This document shows positions 45,540 to 54,953 of a stretch of DNA of 64,000 bases, piece by piece. The translations under genes were made by a program, and so were the position numbers. The DNA is from Nitratireductor mangrovi (GTDB lineage: Bacteria; Pseudomonadota; Alphaproteobacteria; Rhizobiales; Rhizobiaceae): NCBI RefSeq assembly GCF_007922615.2, contig NZ_CP042301.2, positions 4,014,001 to 4,078,000 on the forward strand, given 5' to 3'. The number at the start of each line of letters is the position of its first letter. Within the stretch, counting starts at the first letter, position 1. The notes below the pieces were generated by a model. That model saw nothing but the letters and a program-made list of their open reading frames with translations, was not told the DNA's origin and searched no databases.

Positions 45540-46574
45540 TCAGCAGGTTTTGTTGATCTCGCGCGGCGCACTGAGACTCTGCAGGCGCGCGACCGGCTGA
45601 CCGTCGATCGCGCCGAGCACGGCCTGCGCCACCTCGCTGCCGGCGAGGTTGACGTCCTCGTGGTAGGCACGGATCTGCGGCCTGAAAAGGTTGAGGAGCC
45701 CGGCGGACTCCTTGGCCGCGATATCGACGTCACGGCCGACCGCCAGCCCCTCGTCCTCCATGCCGGCAACAACGGCGAAGGTCGCCGCTCCGCTGCCGCA
45801 GATGACCCCGTCAGGCCGTGTTTTGCGTTGCATGAGTTCGCGCGTTCGTGCCCGGATCACCTCGATGCGGTCGTCGACGGTCGCATGTGGAAAGGAGACC
45901 TCCGACAGGCCGGCCTCGTGCAACCCTTCCAGGAAGCCGTCGCGCATGTGGTGGTGGTAGCTCAGCACCGCTGGCGGGGCCAGCAGGGCAAGGCGCTTGC
46001 GGCCGGCGGCGGCAAGCCGGCGTACCGCCGCCAGTGCGAAGGCGTGGTTGTCATAATCGTGATAGGGATGCTCGATGCCCATATGTGTGCGGCCGTGGGT
46101 GGCGAAGGGAAAGCCTCGCTCCACCATGTAGCGCACCCGCGCGTCCTCCGGTTCGATGCGCGAGATGATAATGCCGTCGGCCGATGCCGTCTCCACGATG
46201 TAGCGGACCGATTCCAGCGGGTCGTTGGAGCGCGAATAAGGGGTGACGATCAGGTGGTAGGGGGTTGCGGCGAGCCGCTCCGAAATACCGTAGATGAGCG
46301 CCGACACGAAGCCGCCGATCTGTTCTTCGGTGTTGAGGACCAGGCTGATCACATTGGTCTTGCCGGTGCGAAGGCGCACCCCCGCGCGGTTCGGCCGGTA
46401 GCCGACCTGGCGCGCCACCAGTTGGACACGCCGCCGCGTCTCCTCGCCGATCTCGGGGGCGTCCTTGAGCGCCCGCGAGACCGTCGTGACGCCGAGCCCG
46501 GTCATGAAGGCAATCGTCTTGAGCGTCGGGCGGCCGGGTTCCACCGCCGCGGCGCGAGGGCTGCGCTTGTCCAT
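45540..46574 (-). CDS. LacI-family transcriptional repressor
   Basis: The 344-aa protein starts at ATG 46574. The LacI HTH is at the N-terminus (LKTIAFMTGLGVTTVSRAL, then the hinge ETRRRVQLVARQVGYRPNRAG), followed by a periplasmic-binding-protein-like ligand domain with NVISLVLNTEEQIGGF and a sugar-binding pattern. It is divergent from the ABC transporter operon, and the identical 14-base operator CTGTAACGTTACAG lies ahead of both it and the transporter, so autoregulation and control of the sugar operon are well supported by sequence. Confidence 0.92.
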   Translation of the reverse strand: MDKRSPRAAAVEPGRPTLKTIAFMTGLGVTTVSRALKDAPEIGEETRRRVQLVARQVGYRPNRAGVRLRTGKTNVISLVLNTEEQIGGFVSALIYGISERLAATPYHLIVTPYSRSNDPLESVRYIVETASADGIIISRIEPEDARVRYMVERGFPFATHGRTHMGIEHPYHDYDNHAFALAAVRRLAAAGRKRLALLAPPAVLSYHHHMRDGFLEGLHEAGLSEVSFPHATVDDRIEVIRARTRELMQRKTRPDGVICGSGAATFAVVAGMEDEGLAVGRDVDIAAKESAGLLNLFRPQIRAYHEDVNLAGSEVAQAVLGAIDGQPVARLQSLSAPREINKTC

Positions 46575-46655
46575 GTCTTCGCCTACCAGCGAGGTTCGCC
46601 GGCGGCAATCGCCGTATTGCGGGAGTGCACCGAAATCCCTCTCCATGCCCACAAG

Positions 46656-46669
46656 CTGTAACGTTACAG
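46656..46669. promoter_or_regulatory. LacI-type operator, regulator side
   Basis: The perfect palindrome CTGTAACGTTACAG with a central CG, the hallmark of LacI-family operators. It lies 82 bases upstream of the regulator start and is an exact copy of the site at 46899-46912. Confidence 0.85.
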
Positions 46670-46804
46670 GAGAGTTTCTGCATGCGCAAATGAGGGGTAT
46701 CGGGCGTCAGGAGGCCGTCTCCATTGTGCGTGCGATCGATCCGATCCGGACCTGGGAGCGCAACAAAATGTCGGAGATGTTGCAGTGCAATAGCAAATAT
46801 TGCG

Positions 46805-46833
46805 TTGCAGAATCAGAATCGAGGCCTTTTTAA
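46805..46833 (+). promoter_or_regulatory. Possible promoter of the sugar ABC operon
   Basis: TTGCAG at 46805-46810 and TTTTAA at 46828-46833 are separated by 17 bases. The pair lies about 95 bases before the binding-protein start and upstream of the second operator, so a repressor bound there could block the transcript. The gap 46575-46928 otherwise holds the two operators and no gene I can support. Confidence 0.35.
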
Positions 46834-46898
46834 TTCGCCTATCGAAAAAAATCGGCTGAATCGGCTTGCGGAGCTTCGGCGTTTCCCCTATTCAGAAA

Positions 46899-46912
46899 CT
46901 GTAACGTTACAG
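46899..46912. promoter_or_regulatory. LacI-type operator, transporter side
   Basis: A second exact copy of CTGTAACGTTACAG, 16 bases upstream of the ATG of the sugar-binding protein and touching its GGGAGGAA ribosome-binding site. A repressor here would also hinder ribosome access or elongation. The centres of the two copies are 243 bases apart, which would allow a repression loop. Confidence 0.85.
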
Positions 46913-46928
46913 AAATGGGAGGAATGGC

Positions 46929-48179
46929 ATGCGTTACGGACTTCTGACCGCCTTGCTGGCGACATCGGTCGCCGTGCCGATGGCCCAGACCGCCTCTGCC
47001 GCCGAGGTGGAGGTCATGCATTGGTGGACCTCGGGCGGCGAACAGGCCGCAGTTTCCGTTTTCGCCGACGAGTTCGACAAGCTCGGCGACGACAAATGGC
47101 TCGATACGGCAATCGCCGGCGGCCCGAATTCGCGCGCGGCCACCATGCAGCGCGTGCTTGGCGGCGATCCGCCCGGCGCGGCGCAGTTCAATCCCGGCCG
47201 CCAGTATGAAGAGCTGATCGAGGGCGGCTACCTGCTCGACCTCACCGAGCTCGCCGAGAAGGAGGGCTGGAAGGATTTCATCCGTCCCGAGAGCATCCTG
47301 ACCAACGCCTGCGAAAAGGACGGCAAGATCTGGTGCGTGCCGGTCAACATCCATTCCTGGCAGTGGGGCTGGGCGTCGATCCCGGTCTTCGAGAAGTCGG
47401 GTGTCGAGGTGACGACCAATCTGCAGGACTTCCTCAAGGCCGCGCCCAAGATCAAGGAAGCGGGCTTTATCCCCTTCGCCATCGGCGGCGAGACCTGGCA
47501 GCATTCGGGCGCTTTCAACAATGCCGTCATCGTCAGCGTGATCGGCAAGGAGGGCTACTACAAGCTCTTCCGTGACAAGGACGCCGAATACGCCCGCTCC
47601 GCCGAAGTGACCGAGGTCTTCAAGATCTGGCGCGAGCTGGTCTCCTACATCGACGAAGGTTCGGCCAACCGCAACTGGAACGACACCACCAATCTGGTGA
47701 TCACCGACAAGGCCGCCCTGCAGATCATGGGCGACTGGGCCCGGGGTGAATTCGCCGTCGCCGGCGAGAAGCCGGGCGTCGACTATGAGTGCCTGCCGGG
47801 CCCGTCGGATACGCCGTATCTGACCACCGACGGCGACATCTTCCTGTTCCCGAAGCAGGACGATCCCGAGGTCGAGGCGGCCCAGCTCAAGATGGCGTCG
47901 ATGATGATCAACCCGCGCGTCCAGGCGCTGTTCAACTTGGCCAAGGGCTCGCTGCCGGTTCGCGCCGACGTCGACCTGTCGCTCGCCGACGCCTGCATGA
48001 AGAAAGGCCTGGCGCTGCTCGACGACCCCGAGACGGTCATCACCGCGACCAACCGCTTCTTGACCGAGGACACTTCGGGCCAGATCAACGACCTGGTTGC
48101 CGAGTTCTCGTTCAACAGCTCGGTCTCGATCGAGGACGCTCAGGAGCGCTTCGCGACCATCCTCGAAAACGCCGACTGA
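46929..48179 (+). CDS. CUT1 sugar ABC transporter, substrate-binding protein
   Basis: A periplasmic binding protein of 416 aa with a signal peptide ending TASAAEVEV. The sequence VEVMHWWTSGGEQAAVSVF is typical of glucose/mannose and oligosaccharide-binding proteins of rhizobia and pseudomonads (GtsA-like). Aromatic-rich stretches (NIHSWQWGWASIP, GGETWQHSG) probably form the sugar-binding site. The gene heads the sugar operon under a LacI operator. Confidence 0.92.
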   Translation: MRYGLLTALLATSVAVPMAQTASAAEVEVMHWWTSGGEQAAVSVFADEFDKLGDDKWLDTAIAGGPNSRAATMQRVLGGDPPGAAQFNPGRQYEELIEGGYLLDLTELAEKEGWKDFIRPESILTNACEKDGKIWCVPVNIHSWQWGWASIPVFEKSGVEVTTNLQDFLKAAPKIKEAGFIPFAIGGETWQHSGAFNNAVIVSVIGKEGYYKLFRDKDAEYARSAEVTEVFKIWRELVSYIDEGSANRNWNDTTNLVITDKAALQIMGDWARGEFAVAGEKPGVDYECLPGPSDTPYLTTDGDIFLFPKQDDPEVEAAQLKMASMMINPRVQALFNLAKGSLPVRADVDLSLADACMKKGLALLDDPETVITATNRFLTEDTSGQINDLVAEFSFNSSVSIEDAQERFATILENAD

Positions 48180-48206
48180 CAAGGCGTAGGATAGGCAAAA
48201 ATCCGG

Positions 48207-48230
48207 ACGGCGCCGCGACCTCGGCGCCGT
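48207..48230 (+). other. Hairpin between binding-protein and permease genes
   Basis: ACGGCGCC at 48207-48214 pairs perfectly with GGCGCCGT at 48223-48230 across an eight-base loop. It is not followed by a T run. In sugar ABC operons such hairpins stabilise the upstream message and raise the ratio of binding protein to permease; that role here is inferred. Confidence 0.5.
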
Positions 48231-48287
48231 TCGGGGAATGCTGCCGGCTGGCCGCGCCAGGCCGGCTCGCGCGAAGGGGAGGATATC

Positions 48288-49205
48288 ATGGCCAGCCGCC
48301 CGCGGCGTCTGCCCAACATCCAGTCGATGATCGGCTGCATTCCGATGATCGCGGTGTCGGTGGGCGTATTCGTCATCTGCATCGCCTATTCGATCACGCT
48401 CTCCTTCACCAATTCGAGGCTGTTTCCGAAGTTCGATTTCGTCGGGCTGATGCAGTATGAGCGGCTGTGGGACACGCCACGCTGGATCGTCTCGGTCCAG
48501 AACATCTGGCTCTACGGCGTCCTCGTCATCGGCTTCAACATGATCTTCGGCTATCTGCTGGCCGCCTTCATGGACCAGCGCATCAAGCAGGAAGACCTGC
48601 TGCGCACCATCTTCCTATACCCCTTCGCCCTGTCGCTGATCGTCACCGGCCTGGTCTGGCAGTGGATGCTCGACCCCAATCTCGGCATCGAGGCGGCGAT
48701 GCAGAACTGGGGTTTCGCCGGCTTCGAGTTCGCGCCGATCTCCGATCCCGCCACCGCCATTTACGGCGTCATCATCGCCGGCGTCTGGCAAGGCACCGGC
48801 GTCACGATGGCGATCCTGCTCGCCGGCCTGCGCGGCGTCGATGCCGAGATATGGAAGGCGGCGCGTGTCGACGGCATTCCCAACTGGCGCACCTACATCT
48901 TCATCGTGCTGCCGATGATCAAGGGCGCGCTTGCCACCGCCTTCGTGCTGCAGGCCGTTTCGGTGGTGCGTGTCTACGACCTCATCGTCGCCATGACGCA
49001 GGGCGGCCCGGGCATCGCGACCCAGATGCCTGCGGTCTTCGTCATCGAGCACATCACCAATCGCCAGAATGCCGGCATCGGCATGGCCGCGGCGACCATG
49101 ATGCTTCTGCCGATCATGGCTCTGGTCGGCCTGCGCGGTTACTTCCAGTGGCGCTCCTCGCGCGCGGCGAGACGCGCCCAGGCTGCGATGGAGGCGCGAA
49201 CATGA
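48288..49205 (+). CDS. CUT1 sugar ABC transporter, permease 1
   Basis: The 305-aa protein has six hydrophobic segments and the conserved EAA loop (EIWKAARVDGIPNWRTYIFIVLP) that contacts the ATPase. GGGGAGGATATC precedes the ATG. It is related to the GtsB/MalF group, though shorter than MalF. Its stop overlaps the start of the next permease by four bases. Confidence 0.93.
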   Translation: MASRPRRLPNIQSMIGCIPMIAVSVGVFVICIAYSITLSFTNSRLFPKFDFVGLMQYERLWDTPRWIVSVQNIWLYGVLVIGFNMIFGYLLAAFMDQRIKQEDLLRTIFLYPFALSLIVTGLVWQWMLDPNLGIEAAMQNWGFAGFEFAPISDPATAIYGVIIAGVWQGTGVTMAILLAGLRGVDAEIWKAARVDGIPNWRTYIFIVLPMIKGALATAFVLQAVSVVRVYDLIVAMTQGGPGIATQMPAVFVIEHITNRQNAGIGMAAATMMLLPIMALVGLRGYFQWRSSRAARRAQAAMEART

Positions 49206-50131
49206 CGACGCTCGCCATGGACCGGGGAGCGGTCGTCGCCGGCTCCGTCGCGCTGGACGGGCCGCGCGGTCCGAAGCCCAGGCGCATCTCGATCGCCCGC
49301 ATCGGCATCTATGCCTTCCTCGTCATGTCGGCGATCTATTTCACGATTCCGCTCTGGGTGATGATCGTTACCTCGCTGAAGACCATGCCGGAGATCCGTC
49401 AGGGCAATCTCTTTGCCTGGCCGTCCGAGCTCACCTTCGAGCCATGGATACAGGCATGGTCTGAGGCCTGCACCGGGCGCGACTGCGAGGGCGTGCGCCC
49501 GGGCTTCTGGAACTCCGTCAAGATCACGGTCCCGAGCGTCATCATCTCGATCGTCATCGCTGCCATCAACGGTTACGCACTCAGCTACTGGCGCTTCAGG
49601 GGCTCGGAAATCTTCTTCGGGCTGCTGCTGTTCGGCGCCTTCGTTCCCTATCAGGTGGTGATCTATCCGCTCATCATCGCCTTTCGCGAGATGGGCATCT
49701 TCGCCACCTTGCCCGGTATCATCATCATCCACACCATCTTCGGCATGCCGATCCTGACACTGCTGTTCCGCAACTTCTTTGGCGCGCTGCCGGCGGAACT
49801 GTTCAAGGCCGCCCGCGTCGACGGTGCCGGCTTCTGGCAGATCTTCGTCATGATCATGCTGCCGATGTCGGTGCCGATCACCATTGTCGCGGTGATCATC
49901 CAGGTCACCGGCATCTGGAACGACTTCCTGTTTGGCGTCGTGTTCGCCGGCCGCGAGAACATGCCGATGACCGTCCAGCTCAACAACATCGTTATCACGA
50001 CCACCGGCATCCGCGAATACAACGTTCACATGGCGGCGACCATCTTGACGGCCGCGGTTCCGCTGGCGGTCTATTTCATCTCCGGCAAATGGTTCGTGCG
50101 CGGCATCGCCGCTGGTGCGGTCAAGGGGTAG
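49202..50131 (+). CDS. CUT1 sugar ABC transporter, permease 2
   Basis: The 309-aa permease has six membrane segments and the EAA loop (ELFKAARVDGAGFWQIFVMIMLP). It also has a periplasmic insertion, ACTGRDCEGVRPGFWNS, with two Cys that I recall from GtsC-type glucose/mannose permeases. The true start, ATG 49202, overlaps the previous stop; longer frames are out of register with the first permease. It is followed two bases later by the ATPase gene. Confidence 0.93.
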   Translation: MTTLAMDRGAVVAGSVALDGPRGPKPRRISIARIGIYAFLVMSAIYFTIPLWVMIVTSLKTMPEIRQGNLFAWPSELTFEPWIQAWSEACTGRDCEGVRPGFWNSVKITVPSVIISIVIAAINGYALSYWRFRGSEIFFGLLLFGAFVPYQVVIYPLIIAFREMGIFATLPGIIIIHTIFGMPILTLLFRNFFGALPAELFKAARVDGAGFWQIFVMIMLPMSVPITIVAVIIQVTGIWNDFLFGVVFAGRENMPMTVQLNNIVITTTGIREYNVHMAATILTAAVPLAVYFISGKWFVRGIAAGAVKG

Positions 50132-50133
50132 GA

Positions 50134-51219
50134 ATGACCAGCGTATCGATCAAGAACCTCTCCCTGGATTTCGGCGCCGTGTCGGTGCTGAAGTCGCTCG
50201 ATCTCGATGTCCAGGAAGGCGAGTTTCTCGTCCTGCTCGGACCGTCCGGCTGCGGCAAGTCCACCCTGTTGAACTGCATCGCCGGGCTGCTCGACGTCTC
50301 CGACGGGCAGATATTCATCAAGGACCGCAACGTCACCTGGGAGGAGCCCAAGGACCGTGGCATCGGCATGGTGTTCCAGTCCTATGCGCTCTACCCGCAG
50401 ATGACGGTGGAGAAAAACCTCTCCTTCGGCCTGCGTGTTGCCCGCATGCCCAGGGACGAGATCGAGCGGCGGGTGGCGCGCGCCGCTGAAATCCTGCAGA
50501 TCGAGCCGCTTCTGGGCCGCAAGCCGGCGGAGCTGTCCGGCGGCCAGCGCCAGCGTGTCGCCATCGGGCGTGCGCTGGTGCGCGACGTCGACGTGTTCCT
50601 GTTCGACGAGCCGCTTTCCAACCTCGACGCCAAGCTGCGGGGCGAACTGCGTGTCGAGATCAAGCGCCTGCACCAGCGGCTCGAAAACACCATGATCTAC
50701 GTCACCCATGACCAGATCGAGGCGTTGACGCTCGCCGACCGCATCGCCGTCATGAAGGGTGGCGTGATCCAGCAGCTCGACGCGCCGCAGGCGATCTACA
50801 ACCGGCCGGTCAACCGCTTTGTAGCCGGCTTCATCGGCTCTCCGGGCATGAACTTCGTCGAGGGCCGCATCGATGGCGGCGCCGCGCCTGCCTTCGCCGC
50901 AGGTGACGTCGACGTGCCGCTCGAGCGCTATGAATTTGATCGCGGCGGCTCCGACGGCACTGCCTGCTCGCTTGGCATACGCCCCGAGCACGTCGCACTC
51001 GGCGATGCCGCCGCCGCAATGCCTTTCAAGCGCGAGGTCGGGATCGAGATCGTCGAGCCGATGGGTTCCGACACGCTGGTCTGGACCCGCTTTGGCGGTG
51101 CCGACTTCTCCTTCAGGGTCGAGGCAGAAAAGCCGGTGCGCGTTGGCGAGAAGGTGACCATCGGTTTCGACCCCGGGCGTGCGTCCCTGTTCGATTCATC
51201 GAGCGGCGACCGTCTCTGA
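50134..51219 (+). CDS. CUT1 sugar ABC transporter, ATP-binding protein (UgpC/MsmK type)
   Basis: The 361-aa ATPase has Walker A GPSGCGKST, the Q-loop MVFQSYALYPQMTV, signature [18 protein letters not shown], Walker B VFLFDEPLSNLDAKLR and H-loop YVTHDQIEALTL, then a C-terminal OB-fold TOBE domain (about residues 240-355). Such proteins energise sugar import and may be shared with other CUT1 permeases. The ATG at 50134 lies two bases after the permease stop. Confidence 0.94.
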   Translation: MTSVSIKNLSLDFGAVSVLKSLDLDVQEGEFLVLLGPSGCGKSTLLNCIAGLLDVSDGQIFIKDRNVTWEEPKDRGIGMVFQSYALYPQMTVEKNLSFGLRVARMPRDEIERRVARAAEILQIEPLLGRKPAELSGGQRQRVAIGRALVRDVDVFLFDEPLSNLDAKLRGELRVEIKRLHQRLENTMIYVTHDQIEALTLADRIAVMKGGVIQQLDAPQAIYNRPVNRFVAGFIGSPGMNFVEGRIDGGAAPAFAAGDVDVPLERYEFDRGGSDGTACSLGIRPEHVALGDAAAAMPFKREVGIEIVEPMGSDTLVWTRFGGADFSFRVEAEKPVRVGEKVTIGFDPGRASLFDSSSGDRL

Positions 51220-51253
51220 CAGATTTCCGAATGCCCGTTTCACGAGGACAGAT

Positions 51254-52000
51254 ATGACCTGGTCGTTTCAGCTCTACAGCGCCCGCAATTTCCAACCCTG
51301 GGAAGACGTTCTGGCGACGCTTGCGGACGTCGGCTACCGCAACGTCGAAGGCTTCGGCGCCGTCTTCGCCGACCCGAAAGGGTTCCGCGCCGAACTCGAC
51401 CGCCACGGCCTCGCAATGCCCACCGCGCATTTCTCGCTGGAAATGCTCGAGAATGACTTTTCCGCGGCGCGCGAGATCGCCAGGGCGCTCGGGGTCACGC
51501 TGATCGCCTGTCCGTTCCTGCCGCCCGAGCAGCGGCCAGGCGATGCCGCGGGCTGGACGGCATTCGGCAAGCGCCTGGCCAAGGTTGGCGAGGCGGCGCG
51601 CTGGGCCGGCTTCGATTTCGCCTGGCACAACCATGACTTCGAGTTTCAGCGGCTTCCCGACGGTTCGATCCCGCAGGCGTTGATCTTCGACGCCGCACCC
51701 GAGGTAGGCTGGGAGATCGATGTCGCCTGGGTGGTGCGCGGCGGCGCTGATGTCGATCAATGGGTCAAGGACTACGCCGACCGCATCGTTGCCGTGCACG
51801 TCAAGGACATCGCACCGGACGGCGAGGCCGCCGACGAGGATGGCTGGGCCGATGTCGGCCACGGCATCATCGACTGGCGCGGGCTGCTGGAAACGCTTCG
51901 TGCCCGGACGCCGGCGCGCCACTTCATCATGGAACATGACCGTCCCAGCGACTATGCGCGTTTCGCGCGCCGGTCCCTCGAGGCGGTCCAGAGCTGGTAG
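51254..52000 (+). CDS. Sugar phosphate isomerase/epimerase (TIM barrel)
   Basis: The 248-aa protein belongs to the xylose isomerase-like TIM-barrel family. Metal and substrate residues are visible in WHNHDFEF, EIDVAWVVRGG, AVHVKDIAPD and the final EHDRP. GAGGA lies ahead of the ATG. Members are inosose or hydroxypyruvate isomerases and other sugar epimerases. The context with a Gfo/Idh/MocA oxidoreductase suggests a step on an oxidised sugar, but the substrate is open. Confidence 0.88.
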   Translation: MTWSFQLYSARNFQPWEDVLATLADVGYRNVEGFGAVFADPKGFRAELDRHGLAMPTAHFSLEMLENDFSAAREIARALGVTLIACPFLPPEQRPGDAAGWTAFGKRLAKVGEAARWAGFDFAWHNHDFEFQRLPDGSIPQALIFDAAPEVGWEIDVAWVVRGGADVDQWVKDYADRIVAVHVKDIAPDGEAADEDGWADVGHGIIDWRGLLETLRARTPARHFIMEHDRPSDYARFARRSLEAVQSW

Positions 52001-52011
52001 GAACGACGAAC

Positions 52012-53169
52012 ATGGCCCGGACACTTGGCGTTGGGGTGATTGGCTGCGGCAACATCTCGGCCGCCTATTTCGGCCTCGCACCGCTTTTTCGTGGCATCGA
52101 GATGCGCGCTTGCGCCGATATCGACATGGCAGCCGCCGAAGCGCGTGCCCGTGAATTCGGCGTCCGCGCCGAATCCGTCGAGAAGCTGCTCGCGGCGAGG
52201 GATATCGACATCGTCGTCAACCTCACGGTGCCGTCGGCGCACTATGACGTATCGAGGGCGATCCTCAAGGCCGGCAAGCACGTCTATTCCGAGAAGCCTT
52301 TCGTTCTGTCGGTCAAGAAGGGCTTGGACCTTGCGAAGCGGGCCAGGAAGAAGGGACTGCGTATCGGTTCTGCGCCGGACACCTTCCTCGGCGGCAGCCA
52401 TCAGCTTGCCCGCCATCTGATCGATGCCGGCAGGGTCGGGCGCATCACCAGTGGCACGGCGCATGTCATGAGCCACGGGATGGAGCACTGGCACCCCAAT
52501 CCCGACTTCTTCTTCCAGCCCGGCGGCGGGCCGATCCTCGACCTCGGCCCCTACTACATCGCCAATCTGATCCATCTGATCGGACCGGTCAGGCGCGTCG
52601 GCGCGCTGACGTCGATCCCGGCGAGCGAACGCACGATCACCTCTCAGCCTCGCCACGGCGAAAAGATACCTGTGACGACCCCGACGACGATCCACGCGCT
52701 GCTCGAATTCGCGAGCGGTGCCGTCGTCACCTTTAACGCCAGCTGGGATGTCTGGGACCATGGCCATGCGCCGATGGAGCTCTACGGTGAGAATGGCACT
52801 CTCCACGTGCCCGATCCGAATTTCTTCGGCGGCGAGGTTCGGTTCACGGAAGGAACGAAGTTCGTCCGCAAGGCGCCGCGCTGGGACCATGTGCTCGGCA
52901 TTCCCAACCGCAAGCATTCCGAAGGCATGATGGCCAACTACCGCACTGCCGGCCTCGCGGACATGGCGATCGCCATCCTGGAGGATCGGCCGCATCGCTG
53001 CGGTCTTGATCTGGCCCTGCACACGATCGAGGTCATGACGGCGATCCTGAAGTCGGGCGACAATGGCCGGTTCGTCGAGATGAAGACGAGCTGCGAGCGG
53101 CCCGCCGCGCTCGGCGTCAAGGACGCGCGCGCTCTGCTGGCCCGCAGGCGGCAGGCGAAGGCTGCGTGA
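52012..53169 (+). CDS. Gfo/Idh/MocA-family oxidoreductase
   Basis: The 385-aa protein has the Rossmann start VGVIGCGNISAAYF, the family motif EKPF (in GKHVYSEKPFVLS) with the catalytic Lys, and a GGGPILDLGPYYIANLIHLIG segment in the substrate domain. These enzymes oxidise sugars or inositols with NAD(P). It follows the isomerase by 11 bases and precedes the GH43 gene by 24, so the three are one transcript. Confidence 0.93.
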   Translation: MARTLGVGVIGCGNISAAYFGLAPLFRGIEMRACADIDMAAAEARAREFGVRAESVEKLLAARDIDIVVNLTVPSAHYDVSRAILKAGKHVYSEKPFVLSVKKGLDLAKRARKKGLRIGSAPDTFLGGSHQLARHLIDAGRVGRITSGTAHVMSHGMEHWHPNPDFFFQPGGGPILDLGPYYIANLIHLIGPVRRVGALTSIPASERTITSQPRHGEKIPVTTPTTIHALLEFASGAVVTFNASWDVWDHGHAPMELYGENGTLHVPDPNFFGGEVRFTEGTKFVRKAPRWDHVLGIPNRKHSEGMMANYRTAGLADMAIAILEDRPHRCGLDLALHTIEVMTAILKSGDNGRFVEMKTSCERPAALGVKDARALLARRRQAKAA

Positions 53170-53193
53170 GCGGAACGGGTCGGTAGCCGGCGC

Positions 53194-54819
53194 ATGATCC
53201 GCAACCCCATCCTTCCCGGTTTCAATCCCGACCCGTCCATCTGCCGGGTCGGCGGGGACTATTACATCGCGACGTCGACCTTCGAATGGTATCCTGGCGT
53301 CCAGATCCACCATTCGACGGACCTGGCGAGCTGGCGGCTGGCCAAGCGGCCGCTGGAGCGCGCCAGCCAGCTCGACATGCGCGGCAATCCCGATTCCGGC
53401 GGCATCTGGGCACCATGCCTCAGCCATTCCGACGGGCTGTTCTGGCTGGTCTATACCGACGTCAAGCGTCTCGACGGCAATTTCAAGGACGCGCACAACT
53501 ACATCGTCACCGCTCCAGCGATCGAAGGTCCCTGGTCAGACCCCGTCTACGTGAACTCGTCCGGTTTCGACCCTTCGTTGTTCCACGACGATGACGGGCG
53601 CAAATGGTTCCTGAACATGGTCTGGAACCATGTCTCGCAAGGTGTCGGCGGCCAGCCGAAGCACCCTTCCTTTGCCGGCATCCTGTTGCAGGAATGGGAT
53701 CCGGTCGCAGGTCAGCTGGTTGGCGAGGCGAGGAATATCTTTGCCGGCAGCTCGCACGGGCTCGTCGAGGGTCCGCATCTCTTCAAGCGTGATGGCTGGT
53801 ACTACCTGACTACTGCGGAAGGCGGTACCGGCTACGACCATGCGGTCACCATGGCGCGGTCGCGCTCGATCGATGGGCCGTACGAACTCCATCCCGACAC
53901 GCATCTGATTACGTCGAAGGATGCGCCTGACGCTCCGTTGCAGCGCGCCGGACACGGACAGTTGGTGGAGACGCCGAAAGGCGAGGCCTATCACACCCAT
54001 CTCTGCTCGCGACCGTTACCGGGCTTGCGCCGATCGCCGCTGGGGCGCGAAACCGCGATCCAGAAATGCGTCTGGGGCGAGGACGGCTGGTTGCGCCTTG
54101 CCCAGGGCGGCTTCGTGCCTGATCTGGATGTGCCTGCGCCGGGCGGAAATGGGGCTTCTCCTCCGCCCCCCGGACAAAACCGACTGCGGCGCGATTTCGA
54201 CACGCCCGACCTGCCGCCCGAATTCCAGTGGCTGCGCACGCCTTATGCCGAGCGCATCTTCTCGCTCACCGCCAGACCCGGCTTCCTGCGCTTGATCGGC
54301 CGTGAATCGCTCGGCAGTTGGTTCGAGCAGGCGCTGGTTGCGCGCCGCCAGGAGCATTTTTCCTTCCGTGCCGAAACGCTTGTCGATGCAGCGCCGGCGC
54401 ATTTCCAGCAGGCGGCGGGCCTCGTGCATTATTACAACCGCCACAAGCTGCATTTTCTCGCCATTACCCACGACGTGCGTCACGGACGTGTACTGACGAT
54501 CATGTCCTGTCCCGGTCAATGGCCCGACGGCAAGCTGGAGTTTCCGCTCGCCGAACCCGTTCCCTTGCCTGCGGAGGGCCCGGTGTCGCTGGCTGCCGAC
54601 GTGGACGGCGCGAGCCTCAAGTTCCTCTGGAAGCAGGAAGGCACCGACTGGCAGGCGATCGGCCGGGTGCTGGACGCCAGTGTCATCTCCGACGAAGGCG
54701 GTCGCGGCGAGCATGGCTCCTTCACCGGCGCCTTCATCGGTATGGCGGCCTTCGATACAAGTGGCGCGGCGCTGCCGGCCGACTTCGCCCATTTTACCTA
54801 TGAGGGCAGGGACGGTTGA
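53194..54819 (+). CDS. Glycoside hydrolase family 43 (beta-xylosidase/arabinofuranosidase type)
   Basis: The 541-aa enzyme has a five-bladed propeller with the base Asp in FNPDPSICR, the pKa-modulating Asp in SGFDPSLFHDDDGR and the catalytic Glu in LVEGPHLFKRDG. A beta-sandwich of the GH43_C2 type follows (about residues 340-540). Length and layout match bacterial beta-xylosidases. No signal peptide is visible, so it should act in the cytoplasm on imported oligosaccharides, consistent with the ABC transporter upstream. Confidence 0.92.
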   Translation: MIRNPILPGFNPDPSICRVGGDYYIATSTFEWYPGVQIHHSTDLASWRLAKRPLERASQLDMRGNPDSGGIWAPCLSHSDGLFWLVYTDVKRLDGNFKDAHNYIVTAPAIEGPWSDPVYVNSSGFDPSLFHDDDGRKWFLNMVWNHVSQGVGGQPKHPSFAGILLQEWDPVAGQLVGEARNIFAGSSHGLVEGPHLFKRDGWYYLTTAEGGTGYDHAVTMARSRSIDGPYELHPDTHLITSKDAPDAPLQRAGHGQLVETPKGEAYHTHLCSRPLPGLRRSPLGRETAIQKCVWGEDGWLRLAQGGFVPDLDVPAPGGNGASPPPPGQNRLRRDFDTPDLPPEFQWLRTPYAERIFSLTARPGFLRLIGRESLGSWFEQALVARRQEHFSFRAETLVDAAPAHFQQAAGLVHYYNRHKLHFLAITHDVRHGRVLTIMSCPGQWPDGKLEFPLAEPVPLPAEGPVSLAADVDGASLKFLWKQEGTDWQAIGRVLDASVISDEGGRGEHGSFTGAFIGMAAFDTSGAALPADFAHFTYEGRDG

Positions 54820-54953
54820 GCGCCACCCGACGCCTCAACCCGTGTGACCCGGCGACTCCCAACGTGATGGAACCCGGCCGCGCCGGCCCATTCCGTGCCA
54901 CATTCCGGCCATAGCCCACCACCGATCGAAAACTGCCTGGGACGGGCCACCAC

